DNA of 64,000 bases from Burkholderia pyrrocinia (GTDB taxonomy: Bacteria; Pseudomonadota; Gammaproteobacteria; Burkholderiales; Burkholderiaceae). Positions 8,769-17,378 of the stretch are shown here, one piece after another. The stretch is taken from the NCBI RefSeq assembly GCF_001028665.1, contig NZ_CP011504.1:744001-808000 (forward strand), written 5' to 3'. The notes beneath the pieces are model-generated. The model saw only the letters and a program-made list of their open reading frames with translations. It was not told the DNA's origin and did not search any database. The translations under genes and the position numbers were made by a program. Position 1 is the stretch's first letter, and each line of letters begins with the position of its first letter.

Positions 8769-9959
8769 TCATTCAGGTGCCACTGCGAGCGCGCGCTCCA
8801 TGCCGAACACCGCGGGCCGCAGCCGCACGTAGCAGAGGAACGCCACCGCGCACAGCACGATCGCCGCGAGAAGCGCCGACTGCGTGCCCGCGCTTTCGAT
8901 CAGCGAGCCGCCCGCGACCGAACCGACGCCGTAGCCGAGCGCGACGCAGCCCGGCGACAGCGCGGCCGACTTGCCGATCAGGTCGTACTGCGGAATCGTC
9001 GCGTAGATCAGCAGCGCACCGCCGGTCCAGCAGCCGATGAACACGATCGCGCCGAGCGTGAACGTCGCGACCGACGCCGGCATCGCAAGCAGCACGGCCG
9101 CGACCGCGCAGCCGCCGAGGTTCACGAGCGTCCAGCGGCGCAGGCCCGGGCCGGCACCGAGCTTCGGCATCGCCGCGCAGATCACGAGGCTCGCGACGTT
9201 CGCGATGCCGAGCACGAGCGATACCGACTTGCCGCTCAGGCCCGCATCGGTGCCGATCTTCTCGAGGAAGGTCCACACGACGCCGACGCCGCCATACAGT
9301 GCGAGCTGCGCGCACAGCACGAGCATCGCGCCCTTGCGGTCGATGCTGCCGGCGACGCCGGCCGGCGTCGGCGCGGCCAGCGTCTCGCCGCGGCGAAACA
9401 GCGGCGCCGCGAGCACGAACATGCCGAGCACGCACGCGACGAAACCGAACACGCCGTGCGCGCCCCATGCGCTGCTCAGCATCGGGAAGATGTATGCGAG
9501 CAGCACCATGCTCCACATCACTTGCCCCATCAGCATCATCCCGAGATTGCGTTCCGGCGCGCGCGAATACGACAGGTAGCGCAGCGCGATCCCGTTCAGC
9601 CCGCCCGAGCCGACGCCCGCGATGAACTGCAGCGCCGAATACGCGACGAGCCCGTGTGTCGCGAGCGTGCCGAGGTTCGCGCCGGCCGCGAGCGTCACCG
9701 CGCCCGCGAGCACGAGCCGGACCGGCTGGCGGCCGAGCACGAACGCGACGAGCAGCGTGCCCGTCGATTCGCCGAGCACCTCGACGAAGCTGGACAGCCC
9801 GAGCGCCGCTTCGCCGAAGCCCCAATGGCGCTCGACCTGCCCGACGATCGCGGGCAGGCCGAGAAAAACCGTCGGCCCGAGTATGCCGAGCAGCAGCATC
9901 ACGACGACGAACAGCGCGCTTTCCTGTCGCGCTTCATCCTGCAGGTTGACTACGTTCAT
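8769..9959 (-). CDS. MFS transporter
   Basis: 396 residues with about 12 hydrophobic segments and no signal peptide. The first helix is FVVVMLLLGILGPTVFLG and the last ends near LCAVAFLCYVRL. The loop after helix 2 (FVLGRQPVRLV) is a weakened version of the MFS A-motif. It follows the FAD-dependent oxidoreductase by 88 bp on the same strand and is probably co-transcribed with it. A carrier for the amine substrate or its product is the simplest reading; substrate specificity cannot be inferred from sequence. Confidence 0.85.
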   Translation of the reverse strand: MNVVNLQDEARQESALFVVVMLLLGILGPTVFLGLPAIVGQVERHWGFGEAALGLSSFVEVLGESTGTLLVAFVLGRQPVRLVLAGAVTLAAGANLGTLATHGLVAYSALQFIAGVGSGGLNGIALRYLSYSRAPERNLGMMLMGQVMWSMVLLAYIFPMLSSAWGAHGVFGFVACVLGMFVLAAPLFRRGETLAAPTPAGVAGSIDRKGAMLVLCAQLALYGGVGVVWTFLEKIGTDAGLSGKSVSLVLGIANVASLVICAAMPKLGAGPGLRRWTLVNLGGCAVAAVLLAMPASVATFTLGAIVFIGCWTGGALLIYATIPQYDLIGKSAALSPGCVALGYGVGSVAGGSLIESAGTQSALLAAIVLCAVAFLCYVRLRPAVFGMERALAVAPE

Positions 9960-10047
9960 TCGCTGTCTCTCTCCGTGTCCGCTGTGCGGACCGTCTCCTC
10001 ATGGGAGCTTGGTATGGCGATGGCCCGATTCCGGGACGTCGCGTCGC

Positions 10048-11520
10048 TTACATCGGGAAGCCCATCGCCTTGAGCCCGCTGATCCACGCACGCTTCCAGC
10101 CGCCTTCGGCATCCGCGCCATCGAACGCATGGAACGTGATCTTCGCGGCGACCCAGCGCATCGGCTCGGGCGGGATGTAGCTCGGGCTCTGGTTCGCGAT
10201 GTCGAGCTTGCGCTCCGGGCTGTCGCGATCGAACAGGATGTTCAGCCCCATGAACGCGCCGAACCGGCTCGCCGCGACGCCGAAGCCCGTATAACCGGCG
10301 ACGAACACGGCCTTGTCGCCGAGATAGCGCTTCGCGAACACCGAGCCGCGCGAGCAGTAGTCGATCGGGCCGCCCCACGCGTGCGAGAAGCGCACGTCGC
10401 TCAGTTGCGGGAACGTGCGGTAGAACGCCTCCGCGAGCCGGTAGTACGTTTCGCGCTGGCCGTCCTGGTGCGGTTCCGGGTCGCCGTCGAAGTGATAGCT
10501 GACCAGGCCGCCGAAGATGATGTTGTTGTTCTTCGTCAGGCGGAAATAGTTGAGCTGCGTGCGCGTGTCGTACACGCCCTGGCGGTTCTTCCAGCCGATC
10601 CGCGCGAGCTGCTCGTCGGTCAGCGGCTCGGTCGCGAGCACGTGGTCGCGCACCTGCATCACACGGCGGTTGATGTCGGGAATCCCGACCTTCGCGGTGC
10701 CGCTGCCGAACACGACGCGCGGCGCACGCACGCTGCCCTTCGGCGTCGTCACGAACACGGTGCTGCCTTCGTCGGTCACGGTCGTGAGCGGCGTGTGCTC
10801 GTACAGCTTCACGCCGAGCGACAGCGCCGCGCGCTTCAGCCCCCATGCGAGCTTCGCCGGATGCACGATGCCGCTGCGGTTGCGCGACCACAGCGCGCCC
10901 GCGAACAGCGGCGAGTTCAGTTGTTCGAGCGTTTCGTCGCGATTCAGCAGCACGACGTTGTGGCCGTACTCGCGATGCAGGTCGTAATCGCCCTTCAGGT
11001 GCGCGATGTGCTCCGGATCGACCGCGACCGTCATCTCGCCGTTCCATTCGATGTCGGCGTCGATGTCGTAGCGCTTCAGCGTCTCCTCGAACCCGTCGAG
11101 GTTGTGATGGCCAAATTCCTCGAGCTGCGCGATGTCGTTCGGGAACACGCGCACCGCGTTCGGCAGCCCGTGCATCACCGACGTCGAGATGATCCCGCCC
11201 GCGCGGCCCGATGCGCCGTGCGCGACCTTGCCGGCCTCGATCAGCACCACGTTCAGGTGCGGCATCTGTTCCTTCGCCTGCACGGCCGACCACAGCCCCG
11301 TGAAGCCGCCGCCGACGATCAGCAGGTCGGCCGTCACGTCGCCGACGAGTTCCGGCTCGGTCGCCGGCGCGGCCGGGTTGTCGAGCCAGTACGGGAACAG
11401 CTTCGTATTCGCGAGCGCCGCCTCGACGCCCAGTGCGACCGGCGCGCCGCGCATGACGTGCGCCTGAACCGGCGCGGTCAGTTTTGCTTCGTTGACTTCC
11501 ATTTCCATGATCCCAGCCAT
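10048..11520 (-). CDS. FAD-dependent amine oxidoreductase (DAO/PuuB-like)
   Basis: About 490 residues from an ATG at 11520 (a GTG directly before it is also possible, and an internal ATG at 11508; no clear ribosome site separates them). The Rossmann FAD motif is LLIVGGGFTGLWSAVQAKE around residues 65-83, with HGASGRAGGIIS shortly after and a C-terminal VAGYTGFGVAASRF FAD-contact loop. This is the glycine/D-amino-acid oxidase fold in the version found in gamma-glutamylputrescine oxidase (PuuB) and related polyamine enzymes, producing an aldehyde, ammonia and peroxide. It follows a cupin gene by 72 bp. The aldehyde product would suit the ALDH at 14165. Exact substrate unknown. Confidence 0.85.
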   Translation of the reverse strand: MAGIMEMEVNEAKLTAPVQAHVMRGAPVALGVEAALANTKLFPYWLDNPAAPATEPELVGDVTADLLIVGGGFTGLWSAVQAKEQMPHLNVVLIEAGKVAHGASGRAGGIISTSVMHGLPNAVRVFPNDIAQLEEFGHHNLDGFEETLKRYDIDADIEWNGEMTVAVDPEHIAHLKGDYDLHREYGHNVVLLNRDETLEQLNSPLFAGALWSRNRSGIVHPAKLAWGLKRAALSLGVKLYEHTPLTTVTDEGSTVFVTTPKGSVRAPRVVFGSGTAKVGIPDINRRVMQVRDHVLATEPLTDEQLARIGWKNRQGVYDTRTQLNYFRLTKNNNIIFGGLVSYHFDGDPEPHQDGQRETYYRLAEAFYRTFPQLSDVRFSHAWGGPIDYCSRGSVFAKRYLGDKAVFVAGYTGFGVAASRFGAFMGLNILFDRDSPERKLDIANQSPSYIPPEPMRWVAAKITFHAFDGADAEGGWKRAWISGLKAMGFPM

Positions 11521-11592
11521 CACACGCGAAAACGAAACCGCCGCCAGGTGCGCGTCACACGGACGACGACACCACGGCGGCGGTTTCGGGCA

Positions 11593-11937
11593 TCACGACT
11601 TCTCGAGCAGCACGTAGAACTTCTTCGCGTCCTCGATCGTCTCCCAGCGGCCCGCGAAGCCGGCCGGCAACAGGTAGCCCTGGCCCGGCGCGAATTCCTT
11701 GCGGTTGCCTTCGACGTCGGTCAGCGCGATCCGGCCCTCGACGAGCCATACCGCTTCGTCGGCCGCGGTTTCCGGAAACTCCACCGAGCCGGCCTTGCCT
11801 TCCCACCAGCCGATGATGTAGTTGCCGCTCTTGCCTTCGGCCGCGCGCCAGTCGCTTTCGTCCATCCCGAAGTCGAGCTTCGTGAATTCGCCGATGCCTG
11901 CGCCGAGCGGCAGGATGTCCTTGATCAGTTTGGTCAT
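11593..11937 (-). CDS. Small cupin protein (Cupin_3/DUF861 type)
   Basis: 114 residues from the ATG at 11937; a longer frame reaches 11976 but would overlap the predicted -10 box. One beta-barrel: WWEGKAGSVEF, then VWLVEGRIALTD, FAPGQGYLLPAGFAGRWE. The G-x-G-Y-x-x-P-A-G-F pattern is the one seen in Cupin_3 proteins that accompany polyamine and amino-acid oxidases. The usual metal-binding His residues are mostly replaced (one E, one W), so a binding or stabilising role may be likelier than catalysis. First gene of the unit continuing with the FAD oxidase, MFS and LysR, with operator copy C just upstream. Confidence 0.85.
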   Translation of the reverse strand: MTKLIKDILPLGAGIGEFTKLDFGMDESDWRAAEGKSGNYIIGWWEGKAGSVEFPETAADEAVWLVEGRIALTDVEGNRKEFAPGQGYLLPAGFAGRWETIEDAKKFYVLLEKS

Positions 11938-11975
11938 CTGAGTCTTTCGTCTCTTGATTGAAAAAAGCAGCGACA

Positions 11976-12023
11976 AAGTTACTCATTTACACTGCCCCGG
12001 TATGCCCCCCTCCGGGGGGGACA
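11976..12023 (-). promoter_or_regulatory. Predicted LuxR-type operator (12001-12023) and -10 box of the cupin operon (copy C)
   Basis: The 23-bp dyad at 12001-12023 starts TATGCCCCCC and ends GGGGGGGACA, the most symmetrical of the three copies. Reading on the minus strand, 19 bp separate it from TAACTT (11981-11976), 39 bp before the cupin start. The spacing is identical to copies A and B. The second LuxR gene starts 112 bp away in the other direction. Confidence 0.62.
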
Positions 12024-12134
12024 AGCGATGTTTTGCGGGGCAAACGGGTCGGCAGGACACCCGACGGTGTTTCCCCTTAATGACGCTTGTCGTTGCAACC
12101 GCTACAATCCGGCCGCTTCTCACCGGGGAACCGC

Positions 12135-13034
12135 ATGCTGCTCAACGTGAACCCCTTCCACCGCGACAACGACCGCTTCAACGTGTCGTTCAAGGCGCTG
12201 GGCGAGCTGATCGAGACGGTCGGCACGCCGCACTTCGTGCCGCGCCTCACGCAGCTGCTGAACGACGTGGTGCCGCTCGACGTCGCGCACGTCGAACGCT
12301 CGCGTGTCGACGGCACGATGCCCACCGGCTACCGATGCGAATGGATCGGCAGCAGCGGCATCGGCACCGCGACGTCGGACATCTCGGACGTGATGACGCT
12401 CTACTACGAGCGCTTTCTCGACAGCGACCCGCTGTTCGCGGGGCTGCGCGGCAAGACGGGCACGATGCTCGTGGTGCGCGACATCGCGGCGATCCCGCCC
12501 GGCGAATTCCGCCAGCGGCTGTTCGACGACGTGCATATCGGCCACGAATGCGTGCTCGCGCGCGGCACGCGTTATTCGCAGCATTCGATCGCGCTGGAGC
12601 GCGGCCGCGACCGGCCGCCGTTCACGCTCGCCGAGATGAACCGCTTTCGCAGCATCAGCGACGTGCTGTTCCCGCTGCTCGAACTGCATGCGTCGACCAC
12701 CGCCGTGCGGCGCGTCGCGCACCCGACGCCCGAAGTCCATCCGCTCGCGCAATTCGATGCGCGGATCGCGGCCGACGGCGTGAAGCTGTCGAAGCGCGAA
12801 TACGAAACCTGCAAGCACCTGATCTCCGGCAAGACCGTGCCGGAAACGGCGGAGATCCTCGGCGTGCGCGTCGCGTCGGCCGAGTCGTACGTGAAGCGCG
12901 CGTTCGCGAAGCTCGGCGTGCGCACGAAGCGCGAACTCGCCGCGTGGGGTTCGGCGACCACCGCGTTCCCTTCCTCCGGCCCGCACGACGGCGCCGCGCC
13001 GCCGGCCCTCTCGCGCCGGCCTGATCCGGCCTGA
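12135..13034 (+). CDS. LuxR-family transcriptional regulator, paralogue of the one at 6861
   Basis: 299 residues from the ATG at 12135, with GGGGAA a few bases upstream. The C-terminal GerE helix-turn-helix (LSKREYETCKHLISGKT, then RVASAESYVKRAFAKLG) is followed by a short Pro/Ala-rich tail. The N-terminal domain aligns by eye with the first LuxR protein across its whole length (for example DPLFAGLRGKTGTMLV and FRQRLFDD). It is divergent from the cupin operon and upstream of the guanidinobutyrase/ALDH pair. Together with operator copy C between the divergent genes, this suggests control of amine degradation, perhaps with a different inducer from its paralogue. Confidence 0.88.
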   Translation: MLLNVNPFHRDNDRFNVSFKALGELIETVGTPHFVPRLTQLLNDVVPLDVAHVERSRVDGTMPTGYRCEWIGSSGIGTATSDISDVMTLYYERFLDSDPLFAGLRGKTGTMLVVRDIAAIPPGEFRQRLFDDVHIGHECVLARGTRYSQHSIALERGRDRPPFTLAEMNRFRSISDVLFPLLELHASTTAVRRVAHPTPEVHPLAQFDARIAADGVKLSKREYETCKHLISGKTVPETAEILGVRVASAESYVKRAFAKLGVRTKRELAAWGSATTAFPSSGPHDGAAPPALSRRPDPA

Positions 13035-13192
13035 CCTGGCCGGGCGGCCGCGTTCGGTTGCGCCGCGTCGATGCGGCGGCGCCACTCGCATCGAGACCCG
13101 TCGATGTAAACGTTGCGACTTCAAAATCTTCGCGCGGGCGTTCTCCTCTACCATCGGCCGATCGCTTTACCTCAGAAAAAGGAGACGGCCCC

Positions 13193-14143
13193 ATGCCCCG
13201 CGAACTGAACCAGCCGATGGGCGGCAACGAGATGCCGCGCTTTGGCGGCATCGCCACGATGATGCGGCTGCCGCAAGCCGCGACGACCGACGGCCTCGAC
13301 GTGTGCTTCGTCGGCGTGCCGCTCGACCTCGGCACGTCGAACCGCTCGGGTTCGCGTTTCGGCCCGCGCCAGATCCGCACCGAATCCGTGCTGCTGCGCC
13401 CGTACAACATGGCCACGCGCGCCGCGCCGTTCGACTCGCTGCAGGTCGCCGATATCGGCGACGTCGCGACCAATCCGTACGACCTGAAGGACTCGGTGCG
13501 CCGCATCGAGGAAGCGTATGACGAGATCGTCGCGAACGGCTGCCGGCCGATCACGCTCGGCGGCGACCACACGATCGCGTGGCCGATCCTGCGCGCGCTG
13601 CACCGGAAGTACGGCAAGGTCGCCGTCGTGCACGTCGATGCGCATGCGGACGTGAACGACACGATGTTCGGCGAGAAAATCGCGCACGGCACGCCGTTCC
13701 GCCGCGCGGTGGAAGACGGCCTGCTGCAATGCGACAAGGTCACGCAGATCGGCCTGCGCGGCACCGGCTACCACGCGGACGATTTCGACTGGTGCCGCGA
13801 GCAGGGCTTCACCGTCGTGCAGGCGGAGGAATGCTGGAACAAGTCGCTCGCGCCGCTGATGGCGCAGGTGCGCGAACGCGTCGGCGACACGCCCGTGTAT
13901 CTCAGCTTCGACATCGACGGCCTCGACCCGTCGTTCGCGCCCGGCACCGGCACGCCGGAAATCGGCGGCCTCACCGTGCAGCAGGGCCTCGAAATCGTAC
14001 GCGGAATGAAAGGCCTGAACATCGTCGGAGCGGATCTCGTCGAAGTCGCGCCGCCGTACGACCCGACCGGCACCACCGCGCTCACCGGCGCGAACCTCGC
14101 GTTCGAGATGCTCTGCGTGATGCCTGGCGTCGCCTACCGCTAA
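13193..14143 (+). CDS. gbuA: Agmatinase-family ureohydrolase (SpeB/GbuA), probable guanidinobutyrase
   Basis: 316 residues from the ATG at 13193, with AAAAAGGAG 8 bases upstream. The binuclear manganese site is complete: GGDHT (His126), VDAHAD (Asp149, His151, Asp153) and SFDIDGLDP (Asp240, Asp242). The N-terminus (GGNEMPRFGGIATMMRLP) and the GEKIAHGT loop are, from memory, nearly identical to Pseudomonas guanidinobutyrase GbuA, which converts 4-guanidinobutyrate to GABA and urea. Automatic pipelines would probably call it agmatinase (speB), acting on agmatine. It follows a LuxR gene by 158 bp and precedes an aldehyde dehydrogenase by 21 bp, giving a two-gene unit that would yield GABA or oxidise the matching aldehyde. 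Confidence 0.88.
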   Translation: MPRELNQPMGGNEMPRFGGIATMMRLPQAATTDGLDVCFVGVPLDLGTSNRSGSRFGPRQIRTESVLLRPYNMATRAAPFDSLQVADIGDVATNPYDLKDSVRRIEEAYDEIVANGCRPITLGGDHTIAWPILRALHRKYGKVAVVHVDAHADVNDTMFGEKIAHGTPFRRAVEDGLLQCDKVTQIGLRGTGYHADDFDWCREQGFTVVQAEECWNKSLAPLMAQVRERVGDTPVYLSFDIDGLDPSFAPGTGTPEIGGLTVQQGLEIVRGMKGLNIVGADLVEVAPPYDPTGTTALTGANLAFEMLCVMPGVAYR

Positions 14144-14164
14144 CCCGACGACAGGATGACCCTC

Positions 14165-15646
14165 ATGTCCACCGCCGAACTTTCCCGCTCCACCGCCACG
14201 TTCGTGCTGCCCGCGGCGCACATCGCCGGCCAGCCCGTGCGCACGCATTCCGACGCGGCCGGCGCGCCGATCTGCAACGCGTCGACCGGCGACACGATCG
14301 GCTGGCAGGAATTCGCGACGGCCGCGCACGTCGACGCCGCGGTGCGCGCCGCGCGCGACGCGTTCGCCGGCTGGCGCGATACGCCGCCCGCCGAGCGCGG
14401 CCGTATTCTTGCGACGATCGCCGAGCGCGTCGAAGCCGAACGCGACCGCCTCGCCGCGCTGCAGATGCAAGTGAGCGGCAAGCCGCCGTTCGAAGCCGAA
14501 GCCGACGTCGGCGACGTCGCCGCGACGTTCGCGTACTACGCGAAGCTGTGCGAAGACCCGGCGCTGTTCGCGGCCGAAACCGTCGCGCTGCCGAGCGACG
14601 CCGTCACGGCCGAACGCTTCCACGACGCGGTCGGCGTCGCCGCGCTCGTGATGCCGTGGAACTTCCCGATGGTCACGACCGCGTGGAAGCTCGCGCCCGC
14701 GCTCGCGGCCGGCTGCGCGGTCGTGCTGAAGCCGTCCGAACTCACGTCGCCGACCGAGCACGCGCTACTCGACATCGTCGAGCAAGCTGGCGTGCCGGCG
14801 GGCGTCGTCAACGTCGTGAACGGCGGCGCCGACGTCGGCGCGGCGCTCACCGCACATCCGCTGATCGACAAGATCTCGTTTACCGGCAGCACGGCGGCCG
14901 GCCGCAAAGTGATGCAGGCCGCGGCCGAGGACATGAAGCGCGTGACGCTCGAACTCGGCGGCAAGTCGTCGCTGATCGTGCGCGACGACGCCGATCTCGA
15001 CGTCGCGGTATCGCTCGCGGTCGCGGGCGCGTTCACGAACGCGGGCCAGATGTGCTCGGCCACCGCGCGCATCCTCGTGCACGACAGCGTGTACCGCAGC
15101 TTCATGGCCGCGTTCGAGACGGCCGTGCGCGCGCTCGTCGTCGCGCCGCCGGCCGCGGAGCAGGTCGCGATGGGGCCGCTGATCTCGGCCGCGCATCGTG
15201 CGCGCGTCGGAGCGATGCTCGAGCACGGCATCGATGCGGGCGCACGCGTCGCGTTCAACGGCCGGGTCGCGGATGCCGGCGGCGCCGGCTTCTTCATGGC
15301 GCCCGTCGTGATCGCCGAACCGGCCGCCGACAACCCGCTATGGACCGATGAAGTGTTCGGCCCCGTCGCATGCGTGAAGTCGTTCCGCACCGACGACGAA
15401 GCGATCGCGCTCGCGAACGACACGCGCTACGGGCTTGTCGCGACCGTCGTGACGCGCGACGCGGGCATCGCGAAGCAGTTCCAGCAACGCGTACGCGCGG
15501 GGCTCGTATGGATCAATGCGCCGCAGCTCATCTATCCGCACGTGTGCTGGGGCGGCTTCGGGCTCAGCGGGATCGGCCGCGAGCTCGGCGTCGCGGGGCT
15601 GCGCAGCTATCAGGAACTGCGCCACGCGATGCGCGCGATCGACTGA
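14165..15646 (+). CDS. NAD(P)-dependent aldehyde dehydrogenase
   Basis: 493 residues from the ATG at 14165, preferred over the ATG at 14156 because AGGA lies about 9 bases upstream. Signature motifs are intact: MPWNFPM, the Rossmann GSTAAGR, the general base in TLELGGKS, the nucleophile Cys297 in NAGQMCSAT, and EVFGPV near the end. The closest subfamilies are betaine-aldehyde/aminobutyraldehyde dehydrogenases. It is 21 bp behind the ureohydrolase, so co-transcription is nearly certain. Oxidising 4-guanidinobutyraldehyde or 4-aminobutyraldehyde, products expected from the FAD oxidase, would connect the enzymes of this region. The substrate is inferred. Confidence 0.9.
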   Translation: MSTAELSRSTATFVLPAAHIAGQPVRTHSDAAGAPICNASTGDTIGWQEFATAAHVDAAVRAARDAFAGWRDTPPAERGRILATIAERVEAERDRLAALQMQVSGKPPFEAEADVGDVAATFAYYAKLCEDPALFAAETVALPSDAVTAERFHDAVGVAALVMPWNFPMVTTAWKLAPALAAGCAVVLKPSELTSPTEHALLDIVEQAGVPAGVVNVVNGGADVGAALTAHPLIDKISFTGSTAAGRKVMQAAAEDMKRVTLELGGKSSLIVRDDADLDVAVSLAVAGAFTNAGQMCSATARILVHDSVYRSFMAAFETAVRALVVAPPAAEQVAMGPLISAAHRARVGAMLEHGIDAGARVAFNGRVADAGGAGFFMAPVVIAEPAADNPLWTDEVFGPVACVKSFRTDDEAIALANDTRYGLVATVVTRDAGIAKQFQQRVRAGLVWINAPQLIYPHVCWGGFGLSGIGRELGVAGLRSYQELRHAMRAID

Positions 15647-15679
15647 CCAGTGCGGCCGTTCAGGCCGTTGGCGACGCCG

Positions 15680-16084
15680 TCACTGTCGATGTGCCGACGC
15701 TTCCGCCTCGGTATCGTGATACTCGGCAAACGCCGTGATCTTGCCGTTCTCGATCGTGATCAGATGCACCCACTCGTCCTCGTACGTGCGTCCGGTCGAG
15801 TGGACATACCAGCGTTGTGCGCCGACCACGACGACCCGGCTGCCGCTGGCGATGAACTCGCGCGGCTCGAACCGTTCCGCGGTCTGCGCCGACGCAAGCG
15901 CCGCGAAGAACGCCGCGACCTCCTGGGGCCCATGTCTTCTGCCGGCGAACGGAATGAAGCCGGTCGGCCCTGGTATGAACCAGTCGACGCTTTCGGAGAG
16001 CGTCTGCAGGATGCCGTCGATATCGGCCCTGCCGAATGCCGCGTACGCCTGCTGCACCAGTTGAACGTTGCCTTGCTCGGTCAT
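15680..16084 (-). CDS. SnoaL/NTF2-like protein
   Basis: 134 residues from the ATG at 16084; a second ATG directly before it is only 2 bases from the GGGAGG ribosome site, so the inner one is preferred. The cone-shaped NTF2 fold is recognisable: an N-terminal helix pair (VQLVQQAYAAFGRADIDGIL), DWFIPGP, then the strands WYVHSTGRTYEDEWVHLITIENGKITAFAEYHDT. Family members include small isomerases and hydrolases, and many have unknown roles. Convergent with the ALDH gene; no operon partner. Confidence 0.85.
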   Translation of the reverse strand: MTEQGNVQLVQQAYAAFGRADIDGILQTLSESVDWFIPGPTGFIPFAGRRHGPQEVAAFFAALASAQTAERFEPREFIASGSRVVVVGAQRWYVHSTGRTYEDEWVHLITIENGKITAFAEYHDTEAEASAHRQ

Positions 16085-16722
16085 CATGCCCTCCCGTCAT
16101 CGCCGGTTCGCAGCGTTGCGGCGCGAAGCGCGGGCTGCAGTCAATTCAGCATAGTCGAACCGCAGCGCGACACACTTAGGGTTGGCGAGCAATCGAACGG
16201 CGCCGATTTGATATGAGCAATCCGGGACGCCACTATCCTGTCGCCACGATGACATGCGCCTGAATCTTGCCGGCCACCGGCCCGTCGCCAAGGTGGGCGG
16301 AAACTGCCTCTGTCGCCCGGTCCGTAGCGAGCTGAAGCAAGCCGGCATCGCGCGCATCGATTTCGTTGCGCAGCGCCGTTCGTCTATTCGTAGAAGGCAA
16401 GGACTCGATAACTGGAACCCAAACGTCCAGTCTGGCCGCCATTACGTCGCGCGCGGTCGAAACACCCGGAATGGCCACGCGTGGTGACGGTGGCATCTAC
16501 GTCCGAGTAGACAGCGGTGTCCGGTCCTGGATCAATACACAACTGAAACCCGTCGCTGTCGGAACGCGCTAGTCGCCGCATTGGTCCCCCGCTACCTCGA
16601 TTCACGCGTCGCTCGTCGCCAACCTTCTCATTCACCACAACGACTCCTGTCAGGCATCAATCGACTGCGCCATCGATATATCCCATAGAATATATCGACA
16701 TCTGCACCACCGGAGACACGCC
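16085..16722. other. 638-bp interval without a confident gene; possible decayed coding sequence
   Basis: Two minus-strand frames (16233-16496 and 16384-16638) look weakly protein-like, with segments such as DGFQLCIDPGPDTAVYSD and LDVWVPVIESLPSTNRR, but overlap each other, lack ribosome sites and have no family I recognise. They may be remnants of one gene broken by a frameshift. Base composition is less GC-biased than in the flanks. The right end carries the inverted repeat listed separately. Confidence 0.4.
16673..16698. promoter_or_regulatory. Inverted repeat upstream of the 178-residue hypothetical gene
   Basis: TCGATATAT (16673-16681) and its perfect complement ATATATCGA (16690-16698) flank an 8-bp spacer, 24 bp before the start codon. 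The reverse-strand core matches TATATTCNNTGGNATAT, which also occurs upstream of the DUF2325 gene, so it is a candidate operator or promoter element common to the two genes. Confidence 0.55.
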
Positions 16723-17259
16723 ATGCCCCGCACGCCGACGGACCGCGCACTGCTGCGCGCCGCACGCGACCAGACGCCGGCACTGACTTGCAAGATCAGC
16801 GCGCTCAGGCCGTTGCCGAGCGACGGGCGCGCGCAGCAGGTCACGGACGTCGTCGATGCGTTCCGGCGCCTGCGCGGCAGCGTCGCGCGCTTCATCCGGC
16901 TATTCTCGGCCGCCACGGACGAAACGCTGTCCGCGATGAGCCTGCGCGAATTGCTGGCGGCGCTCGAACGCGACGCGCGCGCCGCGCGCTTCACGCGCCT
17001 GCCCGAACTCGAACATGCAATCGGTCAGGCGCACGGCCTCGAACGCACGCGCGACGACGTGTTTTCCGATTCGTTCAGCAACGATCCGGCCGCGATGCGC
17101 GACGCGGTCACCGCGCTGGAGCGCGTCGACGTGATGCTGGTCGGACTGTGCGTCGAGTACGTGATGGCGTGCCACGCGCCGGCATCGCTCGCGGTTTCGA
17201 CCGCAACGCCGGCCCTGGCCGCACTGTCGCGCACCGACCGTTCGACCGCACTCTGCTGA
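16723..17259 (+). CDS. Hypothetical alpha-helical protein
   Basis: 178 residues from the ATG at 16723, with CGGAGA 6 bases upstream. The product is predicted largely helical and charged (VDAFRRLRGSVARFIRLF, LRELLAALERDARAARF), without signal peptide or membrane segments. I do not recognise a family. The next gene on the same strand is a DUF2325 protein 119 bp downstream, and both have the same upstream motif, so the two may act together. Confidence 0.75.
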   Translation: MPRTPTDRALLRAARDQTPALTCKISALRPLPSDGRAQQVTDVVDAFRRLRGSVARFIRLFSAATDETLSAMSLRELLAALERDARAARFTRLPELEHAIGQAHGLERTRDDVFSDSFSNDPAAMRDAVTALERVDVMLVGLCVEYVMACHAPASLAVSTATPALAALSRTDRSTALC

Positions 17260-17305
17260 CGCGCCACCCCGCATTTCTCCGCGATTTCTCCGGAATTTCA
17301 CCCGT

Positions 17306-17324
17306 TATATTCCGTGGTATATTT
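17306..17324 (+). promoter_or_regulatory. Second copy of the TATATTC...TGG..ATAT motif, upstream of DUF2325 gene
   Basis: The 19 bp TATATTCCGTGGTATATTT match the reverse strand of the 16673-16698 element at 15 of 19 positions. It lies 55 bp before the DUF2325 start in an AT-rich pocket of otherwise GC-rich DNA, so it may contain a promoter or operator. Confidence 0.5.
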
Positions 17325-17378
17325 CGCGAATCTTTCGCGCATCCGTCCCCGGTCCGACAGGGCCGGACAGAGGTCAAC

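Noticed and set aside
16233..16638. Two overlapping minus-strand frames as real genes
   Set aside because: No ribosome sites, mutual overlap and no recognisable family; kept only as a possible decayed sequence.
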